The notes beneath the pieces were generated by a model, which saw nothing but the letters and a program-made list of their open reading frames with translations, ran no database searches and was not told where the DNA came from. From positions 1 to 46,323 of the forward strand of contig MCFE01000682.1 of the NCBI GenBank assembly GCA_002104905.1: 46,323 nucleotides of DNA, written 5' to 3'. The stretch is from Basidiobolus meristosporus CBS 931.73 (lineage: Eukaryota; Basidiobolomycota; Basidiobolomycetes; Basidiobolales; Basidiobolaceae). This document shows, one piece after another, positions 10,604 through 20,835 of the stretch. The position numbers were made by a program, and so were the translations under genes. The number at the start of each line of letters is the position of its first letter. Position 1 is the stretch's first letter.

Positions 10604-11027
10604 GAATAAAGCAGGTGGGAAGCGAGTATAGTTTGTCCATGTACATTATTGCAAGAAGTCCATCCTATGCAATGGTAGAGGCGTCAATCGAAATAAAGTT
10701 GGACCCAATCTTGCTTACATAAACCACATATCCAGCCAGAGCTAAACAGGGATGCCACCCGTTTAAATAGGAGTTGAACGGGAATGGAAATAGGACAGGA
10801 GCGGATTTCCGGGGTGTGGTCCCTACCCGAAAAATCGAATCAACAAAAGCGATCCACCTGAATCGAAGGTCCCTCCTTTCCTAGTTGGCAGCAAACCTTC
10901 TGTATCACGGTAATTCATTCAATTCGATTCAATGCGTCCCCTCACCTAGGAACCGAATGCTAATCCACACTTCTCATCCATCCATCCATCCGCCCCTAGC
11001 CCGTTTTACATAAGGCACAACATCGCA
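10604..11027. promoter_or_regulatory. PUB1 3' end and RPS5 promoter
   Basis: An AATAAA signal lies 4 bases after the PUB1 stop (10607). The region before RPS5 contains CATCCATCCATCC repeats (10977-10991) and a pyrimidine-rich leader, common near ribosomal protein genes. No other gene seen. Confidence 0.45.
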
Positions 11028-11624
11028 ATGGCTCTTCCCGCTGAAGTTTCTCAATCCGAAAGCATCTTGCTTTTCAACAAGTGGTCCTACGAGGATCTTG
11101 AGATCAAGGACATCTCCTTGACTGATTATCTCCAGATCAGAAGCCCCGTGTACCTGCCCCACACCGCCGGTAGATACGCTACCAAGAAGTTCCGCAAGGC
11201 TCAGTGCCCCATTGTCGAGCGTATGACCAACTCCCTCATGATGCACGGTCGTAACAACGGCAAGAAGCTCATGGCCGTCCGCATCGTCAAGCACGCCTTC
11301 GAGATCATCAACCTTCTCACCGACCAGAACCCCCTCCAAGTCCTCATCGACGCCATCATCAACTCCGGTCCTCGTGAAGACTCCACCCGTATTGGAAGCT
11401 CTGGTACCGTCCGTAGACAAGCTGTCGATGTTTCTCCCTTGAGAAGAGTCAACCAAGCCATTCACCTCTTGACCACTGGTACTCGTGAGTCTGCCTTCAG
11501 AAACGTCAAGACCATCGCCGAATGCTTGGCTGATGAGCTTATCAACGCCGCCAAGGGATCCTCCAACAGCTATGCTATCAAGAAGAAGGACGAGCTTGAG
11601 CGTGTTGCCAAGAGCAACCGTTAG
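11028..11624 (+). CDS. RPS5: 40S ribosomal protein S5 (uS7)
   Basis: A single uninterrupted exon of 198 aa, slightly shorter than yeast Rps5 (225) because the N-terminal extension is short. Diagnostic blocks include [46 protein letters not shown] and [20 protein letters not shown], and the C-terminus ends in AKSNR as in other eukaryotes. uS7 sits at the head of the small subunit near the mRNA exit channel and E site. Codon choice is strongly biased to C-ending codons, as expected for high expression. It is intronless, unlike its neighbours PUB1 and VAC8. Confidence 0.98.
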   Translation: MALPAEVSQSESILLFNKWSYEDLEIKDISLTDYLQIRSPVYLPHTAGRYATKKFRKAQCPIVERMTNSLMMHGRNNGKKLMAVRIVKHAFEIINLLTDQNPLQVLIDAIINSGPREDSTRIGSSGTVRRQAVDVSPLRRVNQAIHLLTTGTRESAFRNVKTIAECLADELINAAKGSSNSYAIKKKDELERVAKSNR

Positions 11625-12312
11625 TGGTCACTTGTGGTGTATTTGGGCCCAGCAAACAATAAATTTCCATTTAGAGGTCAACTTCACATGGGATAGCGTC
11701 GGGGAATTATTGGGTTTATTTAAGGTGGTCGGTTTGGATCCATCAGGGATCGGGGGGAAGCATGAAGGAGGCATGATTGTTGCTGTGTCATCCAGGTTTG
11801 CGATCGCGGGCAAGGCGATAATTGATTGGAGCAGAGTAGGATGATTGATGAAACCGGTCGTGCTTTCGAAATAAATATGCATCATTTTGTATCATCCGTG
11901 AAATACCATTGTTTTGATGGGGATTACCGTTCTCTGACGGAGGGATTTGTCGGGGAGGGAATCCCGTGATTTAATCGCCTTGATTTCTAATTGAATTCCG
12001 CATTTTCAGTTCGCCCATCTCATTTGTTGCGAAGCACCATTCACTGACGCTTGCTCACCACTTGGTTATCTTCACCACATTAATTCAGTTTGTTCACTCT
12101 GGAAGCAGAAGTGGCTACCTACTACCTAGTTCACACCCCACCTGGCATTCCATACCGCTGCTTTTCTCTCCTATCTAACCCCCACCAGTCCATTCGGCTT
12201 CTTTTTGCCCCCCGCCTGCTTTGATTCCCTTACCTCAGACAAATACCTTTCGGTTTTCCTCCACTATACACTAGCGTTACTTTACCTTTGTTAGCCATAC
12301 GAAAGTTTGATA
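11625..12312. other. RPS5-VAC8 intergenic region
   Basis: The RPS5 3' region has AATAAA near 11658 and AAATAAAT near 11870. The VAC8 upstream region is pyrimidine-rich (about 12110-12260). An open frame through 11628-11885 on the minus strand shows no known protein signature. Confidence 0.45.
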
Positions 12313-14656
12313 ATGGGTGCTTGCTCGAGTTGCTGTATTGGTAGTACGTGGCGATTCCCATCCACCCAACCATTTCATCTGATTCACTCTTTCCCCCATT
12401 CCCACTCCTAGGCAAACAAAGAACCGGTCTCTACGAACCCTTGCTACAGGAAAATGAACGCGAAGCCGTCGCCGATTTGCTCCAGTACTTAGACAGTATG
12501 TGACCACCACCCCTTAGTAAAGTTTCCCCTACCTACACTTACTCAACCGCTTCGTATTCTGCAAGGTCGGACCAGAGCGGACACCAACTTCTTCGAAGGG
12601 GATCCTTTGAGGGCGCTGTCCACCCTGGCCTTCTCGGACAACCTGGATCTGCAACGTTCCGCCGCTCTCGCCTTTGCCGAAATCACGGAAAAAGGTATGT
12701 GCTCTGGTTTCGCTTGTAGTTCCGCCGGATGGTTCGATTCTAATTCTCTTCGGAAGACTCGAGAGAGGTTTCTAGAGAAGCCTTGGAGCCCATCATGTTT
12801 CTTCTTCAATCTCCTGATGTTGAAGTTCAACGTGCGGCTTCCGCCTCCTTGGGCAATCTGGCCGTCAACAGTAAGATATTGTTGCTGGATTCCGCTTGTT
12901 ATACGCCGATTCTAATCGTGGGCCTTGTGGTATCTTTCTTCAGCGGAGAACAAGCTCTTAATTGTTAGAATGGGTGGTCTAGAGCCGCTTATCCGTCAAA
13001 TGCTATCACCCAATGTAGAGGTTCAATGTAACGCCGTAGGTTGCATTACAAATCTCGCAACTCATGGTAGGTCTCTTTGTCCAAGCACCACACCATCGGA
13101 CACCCAGCAGTTAACCATGACCAACTCCTCGGGTAGATGAGAATAAGGCAAAGATCGCCCGAAGCGGGGCACTTATCCCATTGACCAAGCTTGCACGCTC
13201 GAAGGATATGCGTGTCCAGAGAAATGCTACCGGCGCATTGCTGAACATGACCCACTCCAGTATGTATTTGTTGGCGGATCCTACGCAGTACGGATGATGT
13301 AACCTAGTCATGTTTGCAGTCGAGAATCGCCAACAGCTTGTCAACGCCGGAGCAATCCCAGTTCTTGTCAGTCTGCTAAATTCCCCAGACACCGACGTCC
13401 AATACTACTGCACGACCGCGTTGAGTAACATCGCAGTGGATGGTACCTCAGTATATGCGCACTTATTCTTGCGTTCACCTCGACCTAATCGTAATTTCTG
13501 TCACCAGTTGAGAACAGAAGGAAGCTCACCCAATCGGAAACCCGCCTCGTCAACTCGCTTATCGCCCTGATGGAATCCACCTCACTCAAGGTCCAATGCC
13601 AAGCCGCTTTGGCACTCCGAAACCTGGCCTCTGATGGTTAGCCCATTCCCATGCTCTCCACAGCGTGACCACCCCTAACGTTCATTCCTCCACTCGCAGA
13701 AAAGTACCAGCTCGACATTGTGCGCTCAGGCGGTCTGCCACCATTACTGCGCCTACTTCAGTCCTCGTTCCTCCCATTGATTCTCTCCTCTGTCGCCTGC
13801 ATTCGAAACCTTTCCATTCACCCGCAGAACGAGGCGCCGATCATAAACGCTGGTTTTGTTGGCCCTCTGGTAGAGTTACTGGGCTACGACGAAAACGAGG
13901 AAGTGCAGATCCATGCCACCAGCACCCTGCGTAACTTGGCTGCCAGCTCCGAAAAGAACAAAAAGGTCATCGTGGATGCCGGGGCGGTCGAGAAGATCAA
14001 GGATCTGGTGCTGGAGTTGCCGGTTGCAGTTCAAAGCGAAATGACTGCTGCCATTGCAGTGCTGGCTTTAAGTGGTAGGTGTCGTCAGCACCAGTGGTGG
14101 ACACTTGGCCGAGACTAACCGGGGATTTTTCTAGACGAGCTGAAAAGTGTCATGCTGAACAAGAACATCTTCAGCGCACTGATCCCTCTCACGCAGTCGG
14201 AGAATCCGGAGGTGAAGGGCAACACTGCAGCGGCCATTGGAAACCTGTGCACCAAAGTGGACGACATCACACCTTTCTTGAATGCTTGGGATGAGCCATC
14301 CGGTGGCCTTCACCAGTATCTTACACAATTCCTGAAAAGCAAGGATACCACCTTCCAGCACATAGCAGTCTGGACAATCGTTCAATTTTTGGACATGAAA
14401 GGTACGAGCATGTCCGCTTGCGATACCACACTCTTGGCCTTACTGACCGATCGCGAATCTAGATGAAAGCCTGACCCAGAAAATCGCCGAGTCCAAGACC
14501 CTTGCTTCGTTGGTCAAGAGCCTGGCATCACAAGTCCCAGAGGCGCCCAGCGCCGAAGTGACACCCAACAACGCGGAGGATGCTGGCGATGAAACAGAGA
14601 TCTCTGCCCTTGCCAGAAGAGTCCTGACCATCATTGAATCCAGTGCCACCCAGTAG
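12313..14656 (+). CDS. VAC8: Vacuolar armadillo-repeat protein Vac8
   Basis: Eleven exons: 12313-12340, 12412-12495, 12566-12694, 12757-12870, 12944-13066, 13137-13259, 13320-13442, 13508-13636, 13700-14074, 14135-14401 and 14463-14656, giving 562 aa (yeast 578). The N-terminus [10 protein letters not shown] has Gly2 for myristoylation and Cys4, Cys7 and Cys8 for palmitoylation, the vacuole-anchoring signal. About eleven ARM repeats follow, with family signatures such as [60 protein letters not shown] and [18 protein letters not shown]. Vac8 works in vacuole inheritance, nucleus-vacuole junctions, homotypic fusion and autophagy. All ten introns are phase 1, and exons 5-8 each encode about one ARM repeat. 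It is convergent with NOG2 downstream. Confidence 0.97.
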
Positions 14657-15190
14657 CCTATTTCCTTTCTATACTGGCCAACCCATGTACCCAATCTTAT
14701 TAATGGTAAGCATCCACAAACCCATCCACTCCGCCCACCCCACCACTCACCGACCTCCCAGCAGGCTCGCTAGCGGAAATGAATTTGAAGTGATATAGTT
14801 CGGATGGTTCTTATGTATGTTTCTCCTGTACTTACCGCTCCTCCTCCCTTTGAATATTTCTCTTTTATATCACATCCGCCATCGCCACCATGCACCCTTC
14901 TCTCTTTAATGCTAATTTATCCAGGAGATCGTCGCATCCACCCTTTCTTGTATCTCGCTCTCTGCACCCACTGTTTTCCCACTGCTTTCCAAAACGGATC
15001 CCATTTGGGAATCAATAAACCGAGCCGTTCATTCTATTTGGTCTTATTAATCAGGAAAACGATACAGAAGTGTTCATTGGTGGGGGAGGGGATAGAATTA
15101 AAATCACAAGATTGAAGCTATGATAGTGATGAGGGTTAGATGAGAACGAAATGGAAATAACACTCGCTATCTATTTACATTCTATTACGA
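14657..15190. other. VAC8/NOG2 convergent 3' region
   Basis: Tail-to-tail intergenic DNA between the VAC8 stop and the NOG2 stop. It has AATAAA signals, for example at about 15014, for VAC8. No gene recognised. The small plus-strand open frame at 14804-15115 looks random. Confidence 0.5.
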
Positions 15191-17159
15191 TTATTTGTTC
15201 TTGATCTTCCAGCTGCCGGGCTTGGAGAGCTTCTTGGCTAGCTTCTCCTTGTTCACTGGCTTGACCTTGTCGCGGTTCTTGTTCTTGACGTTGGCCTTCT
15301 CGTAATAGTGTTGACCGACCTTCTTTTTGTTGGTGGTCATGCGGGTCTTCTTGGACTTCTTGTCGTCCTCGCTCTCCTCGTCGTCGCTGATACGTTTCTT
15401 CTTCTGCTGGGCGGAGCTCTCGGCAACCTCCTCAGAATCGTCCTCGCTCATTTCCGCGGTTTCCTCCCCGACGACGCTTTCAAAGACCTCGTCCCAGTCG
15501 GGAACGTCCTCGGCATTCTCCGCCTCCTCGGTCTCTGCGGGGGCGTCCCCTTCAGACTTCTCCAGACTTTCTTGAGCTTGCTCTTCCTCTTGCATCTCCT
15601 CATCCTCCCTTCTCAAATCATCAGGCAAGAAATCGGCGACCACTTGGATCTTTCGGAAGATCTGCTCCACGCCGATCTTGCTCTTACCGTCCTCTTCCTT
15701 GACTGGCTTCTCGCCCTCAGGGGGTGCGGCGTAGAAAGGAATCTTACCGCGCAACCAGTCATTCAGCACCATCTTGGAGACGGCGGTCAGATCGGGCTCA
15801 CCACCCTTGAGCAACTTGCCGGTCTTGTGGGAGAGCTGGGTGAGGAAGTCGATGTGGTCCTCCCAGTCGTCCAGCTCGTAGGTTCGACTGATGTACTCCC
15901 GTCTAACGCGGGAGAGGATTTGTGGGATGTGGTCTTCGGGATTCTTGATATTCTCGATACGAACGACTCCCTTGAGCACGATGTCGGTCTCGGTATCTTC
16001 GGTGGAGGGATGCACCACACCTGGACAATCGATCAGGTAGATTCTCTTCATCAAGGTGATGTACTGCCAGACCTTGGTCTCACCAGGAATGGGAGCCACG
16101 TTACAGACCTTCTTCTTCTTGAGGGTGTTGATGATGGAACTCTTTCCGGTGTTTGGATACCCGATGAACCCAACACTGATCTGCTTCTTGTCAGCGTGCA
16201 GCTTGGCGAACTGGCGGAGCAGTTGGATCAACGAACCCTTACCGAAGGAGTTGTTCACACTGGCGTGGAAGGCGAGGGTGGGGTACTCTTGGGAAAGGTG
16301 CTTGACCCAGCGGGCAGTCACCCAGGTGGGAACCAAGTCACACTTGTTCAACACGAAGATCAAGTGCTTGTGTGGGGTCTCTTTCTTCATGTGGCTGATC
16401 ACGTTTTGGCAGCGGGTGCCAAGGGGATCTCTCGAATCCAACACATGGATGACCACATCCGAGGAATCAATCACCTTGTACAGCTCGTTCCAAATACGCT
16501 TCGACTGACCCTTCTGGAAGATCGCCTCACGTGCTTCGGTGATGTAGTCGGTGATCTCGTTAGCGACCAAGGAAACATCCTTCTTCTCGCTGTAGTTCTC
16601 AAGGGACTCTTCTACATTGGTGGCCAAATCCTCCAGACTGCTGATGTTCAGCTTGGGCTTCTTACGCTGAGCCTTAGGGCCGAAGGTATGGTCGAAGGTC
16701 TCAGTCTCCAACATGTGCATTCTAGAGGTTTTGGTTGGATCGGTCAACAAACTCATGGGGAGCTTGTTCTGACGAAGAAGAACCTGGTAGGGGTCATTAA
16801 GCTTGGACCCAAGCTTCTCACGGAAGTCCTCGAGCGCCTTTTGACCGATGACTCTGGTGTTTCCTGGATGAATGAGAACGGTTAATGAGGAGCCAGGAGG
16901 GCAACGTAACTTTAAGCGAAACCATACCGAACCACTTGCGGTTAGGCTCAACACGAGCAACAGGGGCCTCTTTGCTTTGGAAAGCGGCGGCCTTGATGAC
17001 ATTGCCGTCTCTGTCGTGAACAGCTCTGCCGGAATTCAACATGTTCACGAACTTGACCTTGTTTTTGTCACGATAAAAGTTCTCCCCCTTCAAGCGAGTC
17101 CCGTAGGGCTCCTTCTCGGAGCGGGCGACTCTGTTCTTTTCCTTCTTGAATTTTCCCAT
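15191..17159 (-). CDS. NOG2: Nucleolar GTP-binding protein 2 (NOG2/NUG2)
   Basis: Two exons on the minus strand: 17159-16928 and 16863-15191, with a 64-nt intron, giving 634 aa. It is a circularly permuted GTPase: G4 NKCD at 250-253 precedes G1 GYPNTGKSS at 312-320 and G3 DCPG at 356-359. The N-terminus (MGKFKKEKN, then GENFYRD) is the NGP1NT domain typical of Nog2/GNL2. The C-terminal 190 residues are acidic, then Lys-rich (a nucleolar-type tail), longer than yeast Nog2 (486 aa). The protein acts in late nuclear maturation of the pre-60S subunit as a placeholder for Nmd3. Codon bias leaves a very long open frame on the opposite strand, which is a shadow. Confidence 0.97.
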
Positions 17160-17581
17160 GTTTGGAAGACCGTTGACTGCGTTGGTGACAAAGCTAAAGG
17201 AAGGGAAGAATTGCTATCGAAAAAAATTGACCAGCAATAAGAGATGGGGAAAAAAAAGGAGGTCCGCTTTGAATTTGCGAATGAATCTGCCACTGGAAAT
17301 CGAGCGCTTGATATCCTAGCATTCAAGCTTCATCGCTTTTTTTTCGGCCCAGTAATTTTTTTTTTCGAGTCGTGTGTGGTGTGGTGCGGTGCGGTGGATC
17401 GCCGGATTTGGTTATGGATTTCGTGAATTCCACGAAGCATTTGTCAGTAGGACTGCCTATGGTTGATATAGTCAAGTGAATTTTATTTGTTTATTACAGA
17501 AGAAATAAGCTGGAAGTTGAGTCAACTCGCATCTATGCATATATCGAGAGTGTAGCGGGCATTTACTACTGCTATGGCCCT
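17160..17581. promoter_or_regulatory. NOG2 promoter and RPB8 3' end
   Basis: It contains two poly(T) runs (17337-17344 and 17356-17366) and a GTGTGGTGTGGTGCGGTGCG simple repeat at about 17374-17395, then AT-rich DNA next to the RPB8 stop. No gene seen. Confidence 0.45.
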
Positions 17582-18093
17582 CTACTTTCTCATCAAAAGG
17601 TAAATGTTCTCGGAGACGGAGATGTTTTGAAGATGTCTGAAATCTCCCTCCAAGGCCATCAACAAACCACCATATGAGGCGTAGACTGACACCTTGGAGC
17701 CTGAGCTCTCGTCGTACTTGTAGACCTTTCCGTACATGACATATTCATAGTCGTCGGCCAAGTTCTTCTCGGTACGTTCTCTCCAGGACTCCTTCTTTCC
17801 ACTGGCATCCAAATCACGAACACCATCCAACGAGAGCGATGAGGCCAAGACCAAAGAGAACTTGTCCCCAATCTCCAAGGGATACAACTCGTTGTTGAAA
17901 TCCAAAGTCAACTCCATGTCGTAGTTTTCAGAGCGAGCATTCAGGCGGGAAACTAAGGCAATAGAAGATTAGTCACCGAATGGGATGGACTTGAGCCTAG
18001 CACGAAAGTACCTCGGTCGAATTTCTTGCCATCCCGGTCCACATCTTTAATGTCGAAAATATCGGAAAAAAGGATGTTCTCTCTCTTGTCCAT
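17582..18093 (-). CDS. RPB8: RNA polymerase I/II/III shared subunit RPB8 (RPABC3)
   Basis: Exons 18093-18012 and 17952-17582 join to 150 aa, the same length as the human subunit (yeast 146). The intron is 59 nt, phase 1. It starts MDKRENILFSDIFDIKDVD, and the RLNARSENYDMELTLDFN, KFSLVLASSL and DDYEYVMYGKVYKYDE segments are family-typical, as is the GGLLMALEGDFRHLQN end. Rpb8 is an OB-fold subunit shared by all three nuclear RNA polymerases. It lies head-to-tail with NOG2 and RPL43, all on the minus strand. Confidence 0.97.
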
Positions 18094-18383
18094 GGTGCTC
18101 TAATAAATCACGTACAAAGAAACAAGCCTTCCTCTAAACCACTTTTGATGTAATAAGGATTTTTTTCTTTTTCTATCCTTGTTATTGATGAAAAAATCCA
18201 GCGATTTTTCTTCCAGGGATTCTGATTGGACGAGGGCTAAGGTGAGCTGCTTCACACTAAGGAGACCAAGCTAATGACTAATGGATACTGGCAATTGGAT
18301 ATTTGGAGTATAGACTTTTATTCTCTGAACATGGAGGTGTCCGAGTGGGATTGGCATAACAATTGGTATACAGAGTTTGCTGT

Positions 18384-18719
18384 TTAGGATTCCATCAATT
18401 CACGAAGACGACGGACGGTACTGCGAACAGTGGCAGCAGCAGTGGTAGAGACGGTCCAAGCACCACCAGCCATCACCTTACGGCAACCACGGCATTCCCA
18501 AATGCCAACGGATTGACGCTTGACGGCGTCCTTGCCACAGAAAGTACAGGTATACTTGGCGTGCTGAGTGATTTCCATCTTCTTCACTTGCTTACGAAGA
18601 GAAGCACCGTAACGGGTACCGTACTTACCGACAACTCCAACCTTTTTGGTGCGCTTGGCCTAGGGGGTGGGGTCAGTATTGGATGGATGGCTAGGATGGA
18701 TCATGAAAACACGTACCAT
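18384..18719 (-). CDS. RPL43: 60S ribosomal protein L43 (eL43, L37a)
   Basis: Exon 1 is just the start codon (18719-18717). A 57-nt intron follows, and exon 2 (18659-18384) encodes [20 protein letters not shown] and the rest of a 92-aa protein, the same length as yeast Rpl43. The zinc-ribbon cysteines are CTFC and, 14 residues later, CRGC. The last residues ([10 protein letters not shown]) are conserved. Without the one-codon exon the gene would appear to lack a start. An intron directly after ATG is common in fungal ribosomal protein genes. The upstream DNA is a divergent promoter shared with the P2X-like gene. Confidence 0.97.
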
Positions 18720-18790
18720 TTTGAACAGGTGAGGTGGACAAAAAGAAGGAAGTATCAGCCATATGACTCCTACTTTTGATTCCTCTCGCA

Positions 18791-18870
18791 TTCCAGGGTG
18801 CTCGGGTCTGGCATTTTCGGTGACCATGTATTCTGGGGTGCTCAGATCCGGGATTTTCGGTGACCATAAT
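18791..18870. repeat. Two 40-bp direct repeats in the RPL43/P2X intergenic region
   Basis: Units 18791-18830 and 18831-18870 share GGTGCTC and an ATTTTCGGTGACCAT core with a few substitutions between copies. They are adjacent and head to tail. Confidence 0.75.
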
Positions 18871-19026
18871 TCGCATCCGAGTCAGGGGGTTTGGTTTCAT
18901 CACTCGCCTCGTGGCACACGCAGCCACAAGGCAAGCCAATTCTGCGCCTGGCAGTCCATTGCCCCGCAATCAGTGGAGATGAGCTCATGGGATCCGTCGA
19001 TAGAAGCGCTAAATTTCGCCAGACAC

Positions 19027-19150
19027 CCACCTTGACGCCGTATTTCTTCCATCATTACCACCTTGACGTCGTATTCCTTCCATCATTGCCACCTTGACGT
19101 CGTGTCGCTATCATCAATCCCACCTTGACGTCGTATTGCTTCCATCATGA
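19027..19150 (+). promoter_or_regulatory. Four 31-bp tandem repeats with CRE-like cores upstream of the P2X-like gene
   Basis: Four head-to-tail units at 19027, 19058, 19089 and 19120, each exactly 31 bp, share CCACCTTGACGTCGTAT and a TTCCATCAT end. Three contain TTGACGTCG, close to the CREB/ATF site TGACGTCA; the first has TTGACGCCG. The last unit ends in the first start codon (19147) of the P2X-like gene. Spacing of about three helical turns would place repeated sites on one face of the DNA. Whether they act as operators or lie in the 5' UTR is not known. Confidence 0.7.
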
Positions 19151-20835
19151 TGTGTTTTCCAGAAATAGACTGGGACGAGATACTTGGGTATTTTCAACCC
19201 TAGATTGGTGGTCGATTTGCCATTTAACTGATTTCTACAAATAGCTACAATACTACTCGAATAGTGCAGATCAGAGACCGCAGGCTCGGTTTACTTTATC
19301 TCCTGCTGCGTCTGGCAATCGTCGCCTATATCATTTACGCGATCGTTGTGAACAGGTCCTATGAGACTTATCAACCGGTTGTCCCTGGTATGTCTTGTCT
19401 CGTGCTAGACTTCCTCCCATCTAAGGCTAATCGCGCGCTTTTAAGGCTCCACTCAGATAACCTTGATTGAGCCACCAGGGGGTCTCCAAGCCCAAGACTA
19501 TTGTCGTCGTCTCAACTGTCTTTTCTGGACCACAAGCCAGATCATGTAACGCATCCTCCAGTGCCTCCTTAGTCGCGGCAGAGTACTAAAACCATCACCT
19601 CGCATTGCCAGGGTGCGACAGGATCCAAGCTCAGTGTTTCTCACGACCAGTGTATCGATGAAGCGATACTTTCAGCCGCCAGGCTGCAACAATCTACTCC
19701 CGGGCACCCCCGGGTGTAAATTCGACCTTCAGATACCAACTGAAACCCAGCGGTATTTCATTGCGGACATTGAGAGGTACACAGTAAGTGGCATGTGTCA
19801 AGGCAACGGTTGACGTGATGTGGCACTGACGCTCCATCTAGCTATTGATTCGACATACCATGAAACGATCCCCGGAAGGCGCTCTGATCCAAAGCAACTC
19901 CCTACCAGGGTCGCTGATAGGTATCGATGGCAAGGTTTTCCCCGACGCTGATCGAGGCCACTTCGCGAACGAAACCAGGCTCGAGAGCTTCCCCGGGGAT
20001 CTGATGTCTTTGGGAACCTTGCTGGGCGCCGCCAACGTATACCTGGATGGTACGCAATGTCGGTCCGGATTCGAGCTAGCATCCACCTAACCCAACTTGC
20101 TGTAGATCTCTCACCCGCCCCGGACGCCAATCACAGACTGGGGGAAACTTTGAGAGCATCTGGAGTATCCATACCAGTCACCATCAAGTATCAAAACGAG
20201 CCCTTGAACCCAGGCGCCATCTCTTACAAGTATTTCCCTGATGCCTCCAATGCCGAGGTCTACGGCATCGAAGAGGCTCAGTACGATCCAGAAAACGGAA
20301 GCTATCTTGTTTATCAGAGACATGGGTAAGCGGAGCGTCGATGTCGAGTTAACCTGCGATCTAACCGTTCCCCCCTTTACTTGATAGCATCCAGTTGGTC
20401 TTCTCTCAGACTGGTAGGACATAGACATCATATAAGCCGCATTGTCATCTCTGACCCTCTGCTTTAGGGAACCTTGGGCGCTTCTCGCTGCTCCTGCTAT
20501 TAACCAGCTTGGTGGCTGCTTTTATTCTTTTAGAGGTGGCCAAGTGGCTGGTAAACCTACTCATGCTCCGTACGTTCAGAGAGCGTCGCATATACAAGAA
20601 GGCGAAATACTCCCGCACACAAACATTACGCACCATCCGCGAAAGACGCAGCATCCGTATTGCCAATCGGAACAGTGCCAGTCAGGCGAAGAATGAGGAG
20701 CTCCCGGTCGTCAACAAACCATTACCGGATCTACCGCCACCGACATTGGACGAGGAGGACGAGGACAGGATCATGGTTTTGGAACTCGGCAAGGACGAAT
20801 ACCAAGGGGAAACCTCACAGAGAAGCCTCGTCTAG
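19147..20835 (+). CDS. P2X-type ligand-gated cation channel homologue
   Basis: Eight exons: 19147-19187, 19245-19387, 19446-19545, 19612-19783, 19842-20049, 20106-20325, 20388-20413 and 20468-20835, giving 425 aa with all introns GT-AG and 54-66 nt. Architecture is as in P2X: a short N-tail with DWDEILGYNTTRIVQIRDRR (a Y-x-T-x-R/K site), TM1 at about 30-49, an ectodomain of about 250 aa, a pre-TM2 segment RHGIQLVFSQTGNLGRFS, TM2 at about 311-337, and a YxxxK trafficking motif Y346-K350 in an 88-aa Pro/Glu-rich C-tail. The ectodomain keeps a YT pair (151-152) where P2X has FT. It has only four Cys in its first part (81, 86, 120, 130). P2X receptors are trimeric ATP-gated cation channels; in Dictyostelium they sit on the contractile vacuole. 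Ligand and location here are unknown. ATG at 19150 is an alternative start in the same frame. Confidence 0.83.

Noticed and set aside
12720-12756. B-box-like GGTTCGATTCT in a VAC8 intron
   Set aside because: No A-box at suitable distance and no acceptor stem; it is part of a 62-nt spliceosomal intron.
15308-16885. A 525-codon open frame on the plus strand opposite NOG2
   Set aside because: It mirrors the NOG2 coding frame exactly, has Leu/Val/Asp/Gly-rich composition typical of an antisense of a codon-biased gene, and shows no protein family signature.
18331-18400. tRNA-like A-box (TGTCCGAGTGG) downstream of RPL43
   Set aside because: No B-box (GGTTCGANTCC) or cloverleaf follows; the sequence runs directly into the RPL43 stop codon.
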